Shown here: positions 47,488-61,921 of the stretch, piece after piece
Position numbering within the stretch: position 1 is the first letter of the stretch
Layout of the letters: the number at the start of each line of letters is the position of its first letter
Notes under the pieces: model-generated
The model's input: the letters and a program-made list of their open reading frames with translations, nothing else
Told to the model about the DNA's origin: nothing
Databases searched by the model: none
From: Archilochus colubris
Taxonomy: Eukaryota; Chordata; Aves; Apodiformes; Trochilidae
Assembly (NCBI GenBank): GCA_023079485.1
Contig: CM041086.1
Location: 14,144,401-14,208,400 of the forward strand
DNA: 64,000 bases
Direction of reading: 5' to 3'
Position numbers and translations under genes: made by a program

Positions 47488-50400
47488 AGGCCTTACACGT
47501 CTGGAGCCTGCTGTAACACAACTGTCAAAAATACAGGTATTTTGCTCTTCACTGGTTAATTTTTTTTCACAAAAAGTAATGTACAAAGAAACAAAGTATC
47601 TAATGATCAAGGAAAGGCAAGAAGGATGGGTGCATTAAAAAAAAACAAACTGCATTTTAATTATCAGATCTCAATTATCTCAGCATTTCAATCATCAGAT
47701 TTCTGCAAACTTAGTGGACTGACTTAGCATCAGGAATTTCTGCACTGTTGCTATTTGCCAAGAATTTTGCTGATTTCAAGCTATTAAGATATAAATATTA
47801 TTTTATAAATTTATTTTTATAAATTAAATTTTATTTATATTTTTAATATAGAAATTTTTTTTCAATAAATATTTAAACTCAGGAGAGGACTGTCCAAACA
47901 AAGTACATAAGAGAGAATCACAAAACTAATCTATAAACAGAGGTGTGCAAAAAGAACCTTCCTTTCAAATTTTCCTATTCTCTTATGGAAAAATGTTATT
48001 TTGCATTAATAACACAATGACAAATAATATTACCTAAATTACCTAACTTACATATCTGTTCAACCAGAGAAAGAGCTTGCAGAAATATATAAATAATTTA
48101 AAACTGGAATAGTTGGACACTTTGCTCTAATGTGCCTTTTATGAACCCTCTCATAGGATTCAGCAATTCTGACTTAGATATTTTTAAAGTTTCTTTAAAT
48201 AGTCTAGATTCACAGATTTCTTTTATTCTTGATTCTTGGTGGTTCTTACTCTGAGTATTCTCTCCACCCAAACACACAGAAAATCAATACTGAGGATGCA
48301 AATGTCCAAACTCTGGTTTTGGGGTTAGTGCAGGGTTTGGGCTTTCCTAGTGTCACACCATGAATATGTTTATGTTGTTTCACACTGAGTTTACACCCCT
48401 GGTTTTATCAGTGTAAGGAATGGAGTTCCAAGTGAGAAGAAAGGCAGCCCAGCTCCTCATGGCAGAGGAGACTGGGGGAGTGAGAAGGAGAGAGGGAGCA
48501 AAGGAAGAAGAAATGTAAATCAAATGGGGAAAGTGAAGTTCCCATTAATTTTTGGAAGCAATACATATGCACCCTCCTAAATGAGAAATTTTGAGGGCTA
48601 TTGAGCACTCTGCTGAATTCAGTGTGTTCAACAGCCCTTGAAATTGTTCATTTCTCACCTGAGGACCCTGGTTTGCTGGCTGGATGCTGGACTTGAGAAT
48701 TAAATGGGAAGAGATCTTAAGCTGCTTCATAAAGCTGCTCGTGTAACACAACCTGCCAGATAACTCTGGGAATGTCTTTGTGTGTTTATATCCCATGCAG
48801 CCTAAGATCTTACTTGTTTCCAAGTTGAGAACATGCCACAGCTTTCCTAGGATAATATAATTGAAAGACATTAAACTTCAGTACCCACTTGTATGAAAAT
48901 CACTGAGGAAGGAGCCAAAAATCAATTGATCTGCACAAGCACATTACACTGACTATTAATTTGCTTTAGAAATCTCATGTTTATCACCAATTATACTATC
49001 ACAGCCCCCCCAAATCTCATTTGCATTTAATTTAAAAAAATCTGATACACTTCTTACACACAGATAAAAGGTACTATTTGAGATACGATTCTGTGATGTA
49101 TCAAATCCATGATATTGCACATTTCTTTTACTGTATTTCAACTTTTCTTTGCATACCCCTATCGATGTAGTTTATTTTCTTACAGTTTCCAGTTGCCACC
49201 AGGGATGTTATAAGAAAAACCCCAGTAATTATAAATTAAAAAAAAAGAATCAAAGAGGAATAAGAGTTTGCTATAACACTAAGGAGTTTCCTGAAATTTG
49301 TAGATTAGGCAGCTAAGGGATTAGGAAAGGAGACTGCACTTGCAGGAAACTGTTATGTGAAATTTATGAGAAAGAAAGAAGCTCTTTACACTTCAGGTCC
49401 TTCCCCAGAGGAACCAGAGGATGAGGTTTCAACCCATGCCTCAGAGCAAATATCTTTTTAGTCTCTTCTTCAGACTAACTCTTCAGATTTAGAGAAACAG
49501 GGCAGGACCAGACAGTCTGTTTTTTAAAATGCTCCTGCAGTGCTCAGCTATTAATAACAATTTTTATCACTACTAAAATCAACACGAATAAGGAAATGTG
49601 CTTCTCAACCTCTTCATGGAAATCATCTTGATCCTATAAGGATCCAGACAAACTTTCTCTCCTCCCCAGAAGCACAACATTCTTTCTGCAGATCACTGGG
49701 ATTGTTTTCTGTTAGAGATTTTGCTTTTCAAAGAGTACCAAGCACAATGCTAGAGAGAAGGCTTTTGCAGGTGCTGTGTGGATGCAGTGGGTCTCAGTTT
49801 AATTTAGAAAGAAACATTGTCATTATCAGATTGAATAGGAACATAATCCTTCAAGTTCAAATAAATTTTAAGTCTTACTGGCTATGGCCTTTCCTGCTCC
49901 TGAAGTGTGGCTTTATAAGCTAAAGCACTTCCATTCATAAGATTCTGTTAAACAGAAATTTATATTGCAGGTACTCATAAATATCTCTCCTTTAATGAAT
50001 TTTAGAGTTATAAAACCATAGCAAATGCCAAGAGTTAGCTTTTAACCTAAATTTCTGTTAAAGGAAACCTACTTAATCTCAAATAATGACCACACTAACT
50101 CTACCCTATTAAAGACAAAAGGGAAAAAAAAATCTAATTACCACAGATGAGAAAGAACCTCTGTATCATTTGTGAGGATAAATTCAATTCTTCTCATGCT
50201 ATAGTTGAAACACATTTTGGAAAAGCTTGTCTTACAATACATTCAATTACATGTTCATTTCCATATGCACAGATCTATTAGGATATTACCAATTTTCAAG
50301 AAAAAAAGATTTTCTCTTTCAACAGACTCTGTTCTAAGAGGAAAGCATTATAATTCTCTTTCAAGAATTCTAAAGATTCCTTGGTTCTGAAATAGTTTTT

Positions 50401-50554
50401 CACTTACAAGTTTTGACAGCTGTGTATGCATTTCAGGGACAAAAGAGATCATGGATCCTTTCTTCTTGTCATTAACTTTTCAAAATTAAAGCTAGCCACA
50501 GTCTTAGACTGTAGATTTTCTTAAGTTTTTCACTTAAAAAAACTCAAGACTTAT
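47488..50554. other. Unique noncoding sequence with AT-rich stretch
   Basis: 47785-47880 is almost pure A/T with many TTTATAAAT-type words. No gene recognised. Confidence 0.6.
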
Positions 50555-51483
50555 CATAGAATCATAGAATTGGCTGGGTTGGAAGGGACCTCAGAGATCA
50601 TCAAGTCCAACCCTTGAACCACCGTTGCGGTTGCTAGACCATGGCACTGAGTGCCACATCCAGTCTCTTTTCAAATATCTCCAGGGACAGAGAATCCACT
50701 ACTTCCCTGGGCAGCCCATTCCAATGTCTGATCACCCTCTCCAGAAAGAAATTCTTTCTAATATCCAACCTAAACCTCCCCTGGCACAACTTAAGACCGT
50801 GCCCTCTTGTCTTGTTGAAAGTCATTGGGCAAAAGAGCCCAACCCCCCCACGGCTCCGACCTTCTTTCAGGTAGTTGTAGAGAGCGATGAGGTCTCCCCT
50901 GAGCCTCCTCTTCTCCAGGCTGAACAGCCCCAGCTCCCTCAGCCTCTCCTCATAGGGTCTGTGCTCGAGTCCCTTCACCAGCCTGGTTGCCCTCCTTTGG
51001 ACCTGCTCCAGGACCTCGATATCCTTCCTGAACTGAGGGGCCCAGAACTGGACACAGGACTCGAGGTCTGGCCTCACCAGAGCTGAGTACAGGGGCAGAA
51101 TCCCTTCCCTGGACCTGCTGGCCATGCTGTTTCTGATCCAGGCCAGGATGCCATTGGCCTTCTTGGCCACCTGGGCACACTGCTGGCTCATGTTCAGCTT
51201 CCTGTCAATCCAGACTCCCAGGTCCCTTTCTGCCTCTCTGTGCCCAGCCTGGAGCTCCCCATGGGGTTGTTGTGGCCAAAGTGCAGGACCCGGCACTTGG
51301 CCGTATTAAACCTCATCCCATTGGAATCAGCCCAACTCTCCAGTCTGTCCAGGTCCCTCTGCAGAGCCCTCCTGCCTTCCAGCTGATCCACACTCCCCCC
51401 CAGCTTAGTGTCATCTGCAAACTTGCTGATGATGGACTCAATCCCCTCATCTAAATCATCAATGAAGATATTGAACAGAACTT
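50555..51483 (-). mobile_element. CR1 LINE fragment, young subfamily, longest copy (~930 bp)
   Basis: Antisense CR1 that begins with CATAGAATCATAGAATTGGC and extends further 5' than the other copies, ending near TTGAACAGAACT. It includes the 3' UTR, the C-terminal third of ORF2 and the reverse-transcriptase catalytic box. It is 5'-truncated and lacks the endonuclease and ORF1 regions, so it cannot move on its own. Confidence 0.97.
50634..51483 (-). pseudogene. CR1 ORF2 relic: reverse transcriptase C-terminal part
   Basis: Read from 51483 downward, the frame gives [20 protein letters not shown] and then [12 protein letters not shown] at 51410-51421 is the catalytic box holding the two metal-binding aspartates of reverse transcriptase. 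The same frame continues to [18 protein letters not shown]. Between about 51235 and 51260 the frame shifts. The second frame, open to the natural stop at 50634, holds [38 protein letters not shown] and [20 protein letters not shown]. The single frameshift and missing 5' part make it a dead copy. Confidence 0.9.
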
Positions 51484-54400
51484 ACATGGAGGACAGCAGA
51501 AACATGAATCAAAATAATCTACAGCAGATTAACAAATGTTTCTCTGATATAGTTTCACACCAACAAATGTCCTTCCTCAAGATTAAAAAAGTGTGAAACA
51601 GCAAAGTACTGCAAGTTTTACTCCAGGACTCTTGCAGTTTTTAACAGGCAAAGTTAAGGTTGTGTTTGCAACTTGTTTCAAAGTCTTCATGGCCCTTAAG
51701 AAAGACTGGCAGAATTATTAATCAGAGTGCAATGTATGTACTAGCATTCTTCAAAGTGAAATTACCCTCAGATTGTTGCCATATCCCTGCAAACTTGAAT
51801 TCAACTCCAAAATGCTCTTCTGGTAGTAATTTCTGAACACAGCAAGATTTGAAGCAGAATCACTTTCATTCAAACATCAATCTTCGAGGTTTCATGACAG
51901 GTATAATTTTCTAATATAATTTAAGATGGAAATACAAAATTAATTTCCACCAACAGTTTTGATTCTGTTTCATAAAATATTTTAAGAATACACCCTTTGC
52001 TTCTAAAAATATTGAAACTGTTTCACTTTTAAAATTCCAATTGAACCACTTAAAGTACATGAGCATCAAAGCTTTATTAAAAAAAAATATCTGCAAAGCA
52101 GGTATCATTATACTTTTCACTGTCTTAGCATTAGAAGGAAAGACATTTAAAAATTTAGAAGTCTAAAATCTGATTTAATTTACAGCACTGTAAATCCAGA
52201 AGTGGATTTATAAATCTGTGAAGCCAGTGGGCCAGGTAAAGGTAGCACTTAGGCTTCAGGTATGTGTGATTGTCTCAGAGTAAGCATCTGGCAAGTGCTT
52301 TTCTTTCTGATGATGGAAATACTTTTAGGAAGTTTCTATCAATAGAAATTTCCCAGAAACATTCTCCTTTACTGATGGGACAGTCAACAGAGCTGGGCAC
52401 TCAGCCCACAGATGCTGCTCAAAAAGAATGATTGGAGTATCTCAGCTCCTCACCTTCATTGCCACCAACAACTGAGAGGCTCTAAAATAATTTTAAGTGC
52501 TTAAGAGAGTATCATGGGTGCTACCACCCATTTTCCTTTGAAGTGCCATGAACGGAGGGCAGAGAGGGAAGGGGGGAAGGAAGTTTGTATCACCCTGTGC
52601 CAGCTCTAGGGAATTCTCAGGGAATGAGTTGTTTCAGGTGTGAGAAAAAGACTTTGCAAGTCTGGACTGGCAAAGCTGCACTTGTTCACATTACAACTGA
52701 CAAACTTTTGAAGATACTGAAAATCAGGAAAAAAATAATTTTAATTGAATAGATGCTACAGAGAGGTCTAAGAACCCAGAGGCAAAATCCCTTGAAGGAA
52801 GGGGTGATGTTTAAGGCAGTCACCAGCATCCCCTTGGGATGAACAGAAACACAAAGATCATTTGGTGTCATCACACAAGCAAGAAAAGGAGCACTTGCAC
52901 TCTCCTGGGGTACAAGGTCCCAAGATCTGCTGTCAACAAGAAGATCTTGTCTTCAGTCAAAGGCCCAATAACAGAGCAGAAGGGTTGGGAAAGCTAACAA
53001 GCAGCCAGGACATTTGGGCAAATACTGTGTAGAGAAGAAGGATGCTGCTGGTTCCATATTCTACCACCCTTGAGCATGTGGCTGGTCCTGGATGGAAAAA
53101 GGAAGAAGAATTTCAATGCAAGCAATCACCCACCTCCAAACCAACAGAGCTCAGACAGGGTTGGGATATGTGGTCTGTTCTTTTTGCTGTGAATGTGCTG
53201 GAAATTCAGAGCAGAAAATGGCTGATGGGAACCAAAATAGTAAAAAGCTGCTAGGGAGAGGCAAAATCATCAGCAGCAAGAGTGAGGAGCTTTGTAAATT
53301 GTGACAAACACCCCTGGCTCTGAAGGGTGAACTATTTGCTGGGATTTCTGAGAAGTCAGGAAGCTCAATGAACCAGAACAAGTACTTTGGAAACATAAAT
53401 GCTTGACCCTTTCTGATTACTTGGATAAAACTTGACAAGCTTCCAGTGTCTCCAAGTCTGCTGGTCACAGCAAGCAGATACACACAGAGAATCCCAGAAT
53501 GGGTGCACATATTTGCATTTTCTTTTTTTTTCTCCCAAGATATTGCAAAAATTACATGTGGTGGACACTATCTGACACGATCTTAATAAATTAATGTTTA
53601 CTTAGGATGTTCTTTAATTTAGATTGAACTGCTAAATAACATTTAGAGGAGCAAATACATCCTTCAGATTCAGCTTGGAAGAAGGAAGAGGAAGGAAGAG
53701 CATGAGCACGTGCAAAAGTCTTCAGCACTTCCACTCACATCCAATTACATCCAGCTGCCAATCTGACCTACAGGAGAAGTTATAAAAGACAACTTGGCAC
53801 CTCCCTTCCATTTGATGAACCAACTGGGGATACAGCTTGTCAGTCAAATAACCCATCTTCCCCCCAAAAAACTCTTGAGGGGTTTGTCATCAACTGTTCT
53901 ATCTGATCAAGAAATGGGGCATTAAACTGCCTTCAAAACATTCTGACCACTTCTACTCCCTTTCTTCAAGTGCTCAGAGAGAGTTCACTAGCAGTAATTC
54001 AAACCTACAGGTCAGCTCTACTGGAGGTAAATATGATAAGTTGTTAATGGAAATAATCAGTTTTACATTTCTTATTTTTGCTACATACAATCACAGTAAT
54101 TATTTTCCAGCTGTTTCACTAATTTCCTTCCAAGATCTTTATTAGATTTTCTAATATTGCCAGGTACTGTTTATCCTACACTATATTTCTGTAAGGAACT
54201 ATATAAATGATAAAGACTATTATATTCTGTTTCAGCAACTATGAAATGGGATACTTTTTGGTTTTACACTATCAAGGTGAAGCAAAGCAACTCAGCTGGA
54301 AACAGTGGAATCATTCCAGGTGTGCACCCACAGAAAATACACTGTGGTTACCTTATAACAGTATCACACAACATCATTATTATTTAAGTCAAATAAATAG

Positions 54401-57400
54401 TTTTAAAGCTTATTTACCCTAAAATGCACATCATAGTTACCAAGAAAAGATGAAAATCTGAAACATTTGTGTTAGAATAACAGAGTTCCCAAGCATGTTA
54501 TATGGTACTACAAAATTTTCCACCACAAGGTTTGATGCAAAGCTCTAAAAAAGGATGTAGCATTGCTCCTGTGCTGCACCAAAGGGAACTAAACAGAAGA
54601 AAACTTTCAAAGCACATGAAATCAAAAGGCTTCTGTACATTTTCATGAAATTTAAACAAGTGCTGTGAGTACCCATGATCTGTCATAAAAATTTATTCAA
54701 ATTTGGGATCACAGCCACTACAACAAAACAGCAACTTCAGTATTTTTTTATTCTGGGTAATTGTTTAATTTTTTTTCAGCTCTAGACCTCTTTGATTTCC
54801 TCACCCTTTCTTAATATGAGTTCTAATTGTTTAAAAATAATAAGTGGTTTATTTGCATATATAACACTCATTTTAGCAGCTATTCTAGTCAGTGCTTTTG
54901 AACACTCTAGCCTGTGATTTAACCACATGGCATTTTTAGCTTTCACACAGCCATAGAATTGATACCTGGGAAGTAACAAGTCACTGACTTTGCTCACCTT
55001 TGAAAATTAGCAGGCAAGCACCAGTTCCTTCTAATGGGAAAGTTGACTATTCACAATTAAACCAAAGCCACTTCATCATCAAATAACAAAATATATTTGT
55101 ATTGTTAAGGTCTGTGAAGATGGCTGAGAGGCTGAATACCTCATGTGAGATAGGAAGAATTTGTCAACAACTTCATTAGAGACAAATCGCAAGAAAGGAA
55201 ATTAGAAAATGAAATTATTGGTTTGGATCTTAACAGCTTTAAAAATGTCAGGGGAATTACCCACAGCATTAACATTCCCCATCCAAACTGCTTCTGAAGT
55301 TTTCCAGCAGCTGCCTGTGAGACATTTCATTTGTGGATCAGAAGATGCACAGGTACCACACTTGGATGCTGTAGCAGCAGGCAACTGAAAGCCTGGAGCT
55401 CACCATAATTCTTGGTTCTGTAAAGCTGCTTGATCAGTGATGCTTGGAAAGAGCCAAAGTTATGAGCCTCAACAACAGCTGAGAATACTCTAACCCAAAG
55501 ACAATAAATCAAACCAAAGGAGCAGATTAGCCTACAGCAACCCTGTAAACTCTGCCATGCCCTGAAAGAAAGCTTGCCATAGGCAGGTAAACAAAGCTCC
55601 CGTTCTGAATTGCTGGAAATACTTTGTGCTTCCTGATTAAAAAATTCAGTCAGCTGAAAGTGAACTAATTCAGGTGGTGGGAACAATAACAGAGAAGGCA
55701 TTAAAAATGTAATTAAGACATGATCAGAAAAGGAACACATAAGGGAGATAGCACTCAAAACAGAGACTCCAGAGAAATACCAGAATCAAGGAAAAATGAG
55801 AGCAACTGTGTATTGGAACATGTTCAAAGACATTTATAAATACTACTAAAAGAATCTGTGCAGATATCAACTCAACACTAAGGCTAATCAGAAAAAAAAA
55901 AGGAAATATTTCTTTCTTTTACATAACCCTGGTGTGCTTTAATGTCTAACAGAGCCCGGTGTTGGGAGAGGCAGAAGAGGGCCCTGTCCTGCAGCTGAGC
56001 CATTCCGAAGCATGATGCTGCTCACAGAAGAACTGGAAAGCTACAGAAATGTTAAGAGTCTCAATTCTTCTGGTTTTATTCTATAAAAACTTTAGCTCTA
56101 CTGTTAGGCGACCTTGGGGGTCCATCCTGTGGTCCCCAGGAAAGCTCTGGGTTTGGCTCCTAAGCCCTCTTCTCTCTACCTGGTCTTGGCAGCTGACATG
56201 GCCCCTGTCTCTGGCAGCTTTTCAGGCTGTAACAGAAACTATTTCATGTACTGAAAAGTACAGTTCACATGCCCAGTTACTACACTAAGGAGAAGGCAAA
56301 CAAACAAAAAGAGTAAAAACGTGTAAGTCGAGATGAGTGTGACATTTGTATTTAACACTATTTTACAGGGGAAAGAACGTATCAGACAAAAATAAAAGCC
56401 AACATCTTTTTGGCTTTTGAACTCAAATTCCTTTCTAGTTACGAAAGGAATTGTTTTCACATGAAAAAAAAATAAAAGGAAATGCTTAAATATCCTTTTT
56501 TACAAAGGTTTCTTCTAACAGACAACATTATGTTTTAAACAGATCTTCAAGTTCTTTTTCCTTGTTTATTCCTATCAAAGCTGCTTCATGCAAGCCTGCT
56601 GAGTTCAGAGACTTCACAAGAAACACTTCCCCCTACAGGGTACAAATCACATGTGGATTTTGCCTTTTTCCCATTATCCACCATTTAGTATTGTCTCATT
56701 TCTCTACCAGCTGCTTCACCATTTCCTGAGCTGCTCCATCTCGTACTGTGCCCAATATTAGACACAGCAGTAACAGAGCAAATGGGAAATAAACAGCACA
56801 GCTGATGGGGACAACTGGCAAAGGATGAAAGCAGCATATCCAGAAGTGTTTATGAGTGGAAAAAACCCACATTTGTTTGCAGGAGCTTAAATCACTTCTC
56901 TTTAAAAACATAGCAAGATCCTCTGACTCAAGTCGAATCAGAGGAACTGTTATAAACCATCCCAATTCCTATTTCAGTTATCACATGAAGAACTGAACAC
57001 TAGATTAGGAGCAGATATTTAAAGTACAGAGCTCCTAGTGGAGGGGGAAGGAAGAAAGGAAGAGCCTGGATTCTGTGGGTTTGACCATGAGGATGACTCA
57101 AACCCAAGGATAAACAGTGACCTGCCATGTAGCAATGAAGACAGTGAGCACAGGAATAAAGAACCATTTTCACCAGGCTAATAAAAAGTACTTATTTGAA
57201 CCATCTTGTCAATAACACATTCAGAAGAGTATGAACATCCCTTATCACTGTCCTCTTCCCAGATCTCTCTGGTTTGTTTCAGTTCAAAATATGGAATGTA
57301 GAAAGAGCAAGGAATGAACGGATGGACACCAGAACAGAACACAGAACATGAAATGAAAACCTGGGGAGATACTGGCCAGAAAATGTCACAAGTCAGGATT

Positions 57401-60400
57401 TTCCTGTTTAGTTCCCCTGTTTCCTTGCTCAGACTAGTTTGTTGAAATCATAACAGGCAGATTTGTTAAGCATGTTTTGAAGTTAAATTTCAACGGATTA
57501 ATGAAAAGAAAACTGTAAAATTGTGTTGAACATTGCCAAAGACACCAAGTCTGTAAATTCCTCACTAGCACAGAATCTGCTACTGAACTCTGACCACTTC
57601 AGACAGTGACTGATCTCATCCTGCTGCTACAGCAGCTACTCATTATTTAGCACTTTTACTCATTTTAGTAATATTTACACAAAATAGAGAAAACAGTCTT
57701 TATGTTCCGTTGCTTTTCTCCTTTAGTAGAATTCCTAGACATTCGACTACATTTTATGCACACAATTCTTCTAAAAAGATGACAAAATGAAACTGAAATA
57801 CAGGTACTTTCTAGTAACATTATTCCACTCAAGTGACAGTCTACATAAATCCATTCCAATAGCCAGTTTAAGGACTGAGATGTCTTTTAGTAACTACAAT
57901 CCCTAAGCAAAACTTGAAACTACTGAAATTCATGTCTGAACACTCAATTGATCACAAAACAAATCTAAATCAGAGCACCAAGTTCCAGCAAAGAAGCACC
58001 TTGTTCATGTTCACATTCAGGTGTGGGATTTAAAGCAGGTCATGGAAAGCTGAGTGGCAAGTGCCTTGCTTTTCTTTTTCCTACATCAAAAACTGTATAA
58101 AAGGAGAGTTTTATAACCCTCATCACTGTCACTTCACCCAAATCTGATGCCACAGACAATGGAGCATTACTGAACCAGAAGCTTCATGCTGCCAAAACAG
58201 TGACAGCAATGATCAGTGGTGTGAGAAGTTTGGTTTATTTGAGTGGAGCTGCTCAAGGATGATGATAATTATCTGTGAAATGAATATTCATCACATGGCT
58301 GAACTCAAGTCTGAATAATACTTCACTGGAGAGTGGGAATAATGTAAGGGAGAAGTTGGCCAAAGGAGAAAGGGCTCACTTTGGACGGAGATCTAGTGCA
58401 GCTTCAAGACACAGAGGGGTGCCAGGAATTCACAGCCTGCAGCAGGCAGACCTATCATCCCCCATGTCAGTATCTAAACATAAAGTTGCAAATCAGCTAA
58501 AAAAGCTTTTATATGCCTGAAGGTTCACTCAGATCTACTCCAATAAATACATTACTATCATTTCTAGAAGAAGTAATTAGCCCTGAGGTATCTGATGCCA
58601 CCCTCTCCCCTTTTCTCCACTACTGCAAAATCTTTTCCTGTCAGAGAAGCCCTTGCTCACTCAGGGCAATCCCCACTTTCAGAGGCAAACACTTCAAAAA
58701 AAAAAAAAGGCACAAAAACCAAAGGCACAACAGCCACCACGATGTGATGTGACTGAAGTAAGAGAGTTGGATTTTGTTTTTTTTTTTTTAATTTGTTTTT
58801 GTGGTTTTTTGTCTGTCGTGTTGGGAGCCTCCAAGAGATACTTTAAAAGCCTGCATCAGTGAGATCTTCAGAAGTTTGATTCAGCAGTTAGGACAAAGAT
58901 GGACAAGCAATTCAGTCAGTAGATCTCGTTTTTTGATTGGTTTTTGTTGGGGGTATTTTGTTGTTTTTTTTTTTTTTAATTCTCTGAAAGCAGATCCATT
59001 TTCTAAGAACATTTCACAACATAAAAGCAACCTCTAAGCAGCCTTCTCCCCAAACACCTAAACCCTACAGATCAATAGAGAGCATTTAATTGCAAACATT
59101 AAGGAATCACTAGTACAGTATGAGTGAGCTTCAACTCATGTCACACCTAGAAGCATAATTTTCACTGTATCCCTAAAATCAACAGTTCCATTAATCCTTT
59201 GAGAGTCTGAATGCAGCCAGCCAAAGAAGCCCTACAAACATTTCCTTTCTAAAACCTCTGACTACACACTGCTGACAAGATGCTGCTCAAGGTTATGTAT
59301 TGACAGGTGCTACAATTTCTAATGTAATTTTTTTGTTGTTAAAGACAGAAGGATTATTTTCTAATTTACAGTAGTATGACTAGTGAAGCCAAAGGACTGA
59401 CTTCATACAGAATTAGCATTAAAACTAGACTTGTGCTTTTCATTTTTTTATCCAAAGGCAGAAATATAAAATTAATTTTCTCTGTATTTGCAGAGAAAAG
59501 TTTTACAGAAAAGGAACAGTCTTAATCCAAGGACCAAAGCAAAATACAAAACTGCTTGTCAGTGTCACAACCACAAAACCTCAAGCCCATAAAAATGAAT
59601 GCATTCCTTTGTTAAGGAATTTAATACCTATGATTTTAATTTTTAAGAAGATGAATAATAGCCCCCAAAATATCTTGCTAAGTTCCTCAAACTATGTCTG
59701 AATGATAAAGTAGCAATGAAAACCACCAAGCAGCCCATCAAAATATCCTCTTGGCATCATCCATTCCTGAAACGATTCCTAACCTAGTATGGTCAGAGTA
59801 AGCTTTACTCTTGGTAGTAGCAGAATTCTGAAAGCTTTTCCTGTTCTAAGTGGGCAGATGAAGGGTGTGCTTTGTCCTTTGTCAAAGACATGAATGTGGT
59901 TTGACATCAAACTGTGGTGAGCTCAATAACTTCATGCAAACAGATCCTCCAGTAAATCTCTCACTCCTTTGGCTTATTTAACTTTTTTTCACTAGAACTC
60001 AGTAAACAGTGCTGAAAGACAACTAACTCTGAAAGGCTGGATACACAAGAGGAAAAAAATATGTTTGGAGGGACAAAGATCTCTGTTCTTCGATGCCATC
60101 TCCTTCTGTGATGGCAGAGCCAGAGACAGGAGTGCTCTCCATGCAGATAGATGTTATATGTTCATCATGATTCATATCATACAATAGGTAACAGACAAAA
60201 TGGAGCTCTAGAATATGCTCACAGAAATAAAGATTCATCCCCTAAGAACAGGAAATAAATTCCTTTCTTCCTTTCTCAACTGAAATACATGAAATTTTTA
60301 ATTCCATGCACCTGCCTGCACAAATTCAAAGACAATTTTGAAATCTGTCCTGAAGTACACAATGAGAAAAGGAACCACAGCAAGAGGGAACTTCTAACCC

Positions 60401-61713
60401 ATTTTCCAAGCAGCACAAGGGAATACCTCTAGGGGCAATTATTAGGCAATATATCTAATGTTTATCTATCTAAACTCTTGGTAACTGACTCCAATTGCAA
60501 TAAAAATCCCCAAATTGGTCCAAAAGTAGCATGTGCACATACTTCTGATTTCTGCATTTCTTTGAATATCTACATCAGTGAAATCTCAGAAAAAAAGAAA
60601 AATTGGGAATTTTTCTGGACTAAACAGGGTAGGGTGAAAGATTTTACCTTAAAGCAATGCAGGCAGCACTGCAGTCAGAAATAGGAAAACTCCCACAGAA
60701 ATAACAAAAGGAAAATTTAACTGAGAAATTTTCAAATTAATTCCTGCTTCCAGCTAAACAGAATAACCTATTTCATGTAGGGCAATATATAGTCCTTGAA
60801 TTTCTACTAAAAATTCTTAAGTAGCAATTGGAAGTAATTTCATGCAAGTGTTTGAAAAGAAGGAAGGACTTGGAGATGTTCAAATTGAAATGAAAGCAAT
60901 TGTTTTAACAATGCTTAAAATTGCTCTTTGATCAGAATTTAAAGACTTACATCCCTAAGAAAAGAGTATGCATGTTTTACAGGCCACAAAAAGAAATCTG
61001 AAAAAAGAAAAGTACATTTTTTTCTGCACTGGTGTTAATTGTGTTTGTAGATAACAAGACTGCTGAGTTTGATTATTTACCTCTTTCTTGAACAGCATTG
61101 AATGAAACCAGGCAAGCCTCTTGCATGGTGCCAGAAGTACAAAACTCCACAGTTCATCAGTGAAAGCACAAATGACCTTCCATTTTAATTTAAGAGTTAG
61201 AAAAAAAAAAATATGACTAAAAAAAATGAATTACTTGAGAAATTAACATAGCTCTAAATGGTCACTGTTATTTGCATTTGCATAATTTTTAAACATAACA
61301 AAATCTGCTTCTAAGATGCATTTTCTTACATTAAGCTGTTAAGAAAATAATAGGTGAATAATCTCTGCACCATAATTTAAAATGAAGAGGAACTCCAGTT
61401 TTTATGGACCTCTAAACACCAATCTATTTCATCCTATTCAAATATTTAGCAAGGGAGTCTTAAGACTTTCTGGCAAATATTTTGCTGCTTCTGTTGCTGT
61501 CCATAGGAACCTTACACCTGCACCAGGAAGCCAAAACCATCAATACTGGAGAACTGATAGAAAGATCAAATAAAACCTTCTGATAAATCATGGCATTTAA
61601 GCACACTGGGTAATTTATTTCCTTATTTAGGTCACTTTTAGACCCATGCATTTCTGTTTGTTTGAATCAATCTTAAATTATATATGCATAAGTGAGAAAA
61701 AGTGTGGCAAAAC
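51484..61713. other. Unique noncoding sequence (~10 kb)
   Basis: No exon, RNA gene or clear repeat. A 143-codon minus-strand frame at 55327-55758 lacks motifs. A slightly GC-richer patch occurs at 56105-56235. T-rich tracts lie at 58769-58820 and 58928-58980. The preceding TENM1 exon was looked for here and not found. Confidence 0.55.
58769..58980. repeat. T/G-rich low-complexity tracts
   Basis: Two T-rich stretches with scattered G, including GTTTTTTTTTTTTAATTTG and TTGTTGTTTTTTTTTTTTTT, separated by about 105 bp of normal sequence. Low-complexity only. Confidence 0.85.
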
Positions 61714-61921
61714 TGTAGAGAAACAAGATAAACCAGGTGCCTCGAGTTGCCAAAGAGTGGGTGTGAGTCCACCTGTGCCTGGTTAGGGCAGGCCCCCTAT
61801 TACCAGGGGGCCAATAAAGGTGGGACACACACCCACAGAGAGGAAGCTCACTCTTGTGCGAGGCATGGAGAGGCCAGCAGCTCATCGAGCCTCAGGAGCA
61901 AGAAAGGCTCCTCCTGCTACA
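61714..61921 (+). mobile_element. Solo LTR (~208 bp) with 7-bp target-site repeat
   Basis: The segment starts TGTAGAG and ends CTACA, giving a 5-bp terminal inverted repeat (TGTAG/CTACA) with the TG...CA ends typical of retroviral LTRs. It is flanked directly by GCAAAAC at 61707-61713 and again at 61922-61928. It contains CCACCTGTGCC and an AATAAA signal at 61813-61818. No internal retroviral region follows, so it is a solo LTR left by recombination between two LTRs. Orientation follows the AATAAA. It is related to 25855-26070. A 7-bp repeat is longer than the usual 4-6 bp; a 4-bp AAAC repeat with an LTR end at 61924 is an alternative. Confidence 0.8.

Noticed and set aside
55327..55758. 143-codon minus-strand open frame
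   Set aside because: Scattered Cys and hydrophobic residues without family pattern. No promoter or splice support.
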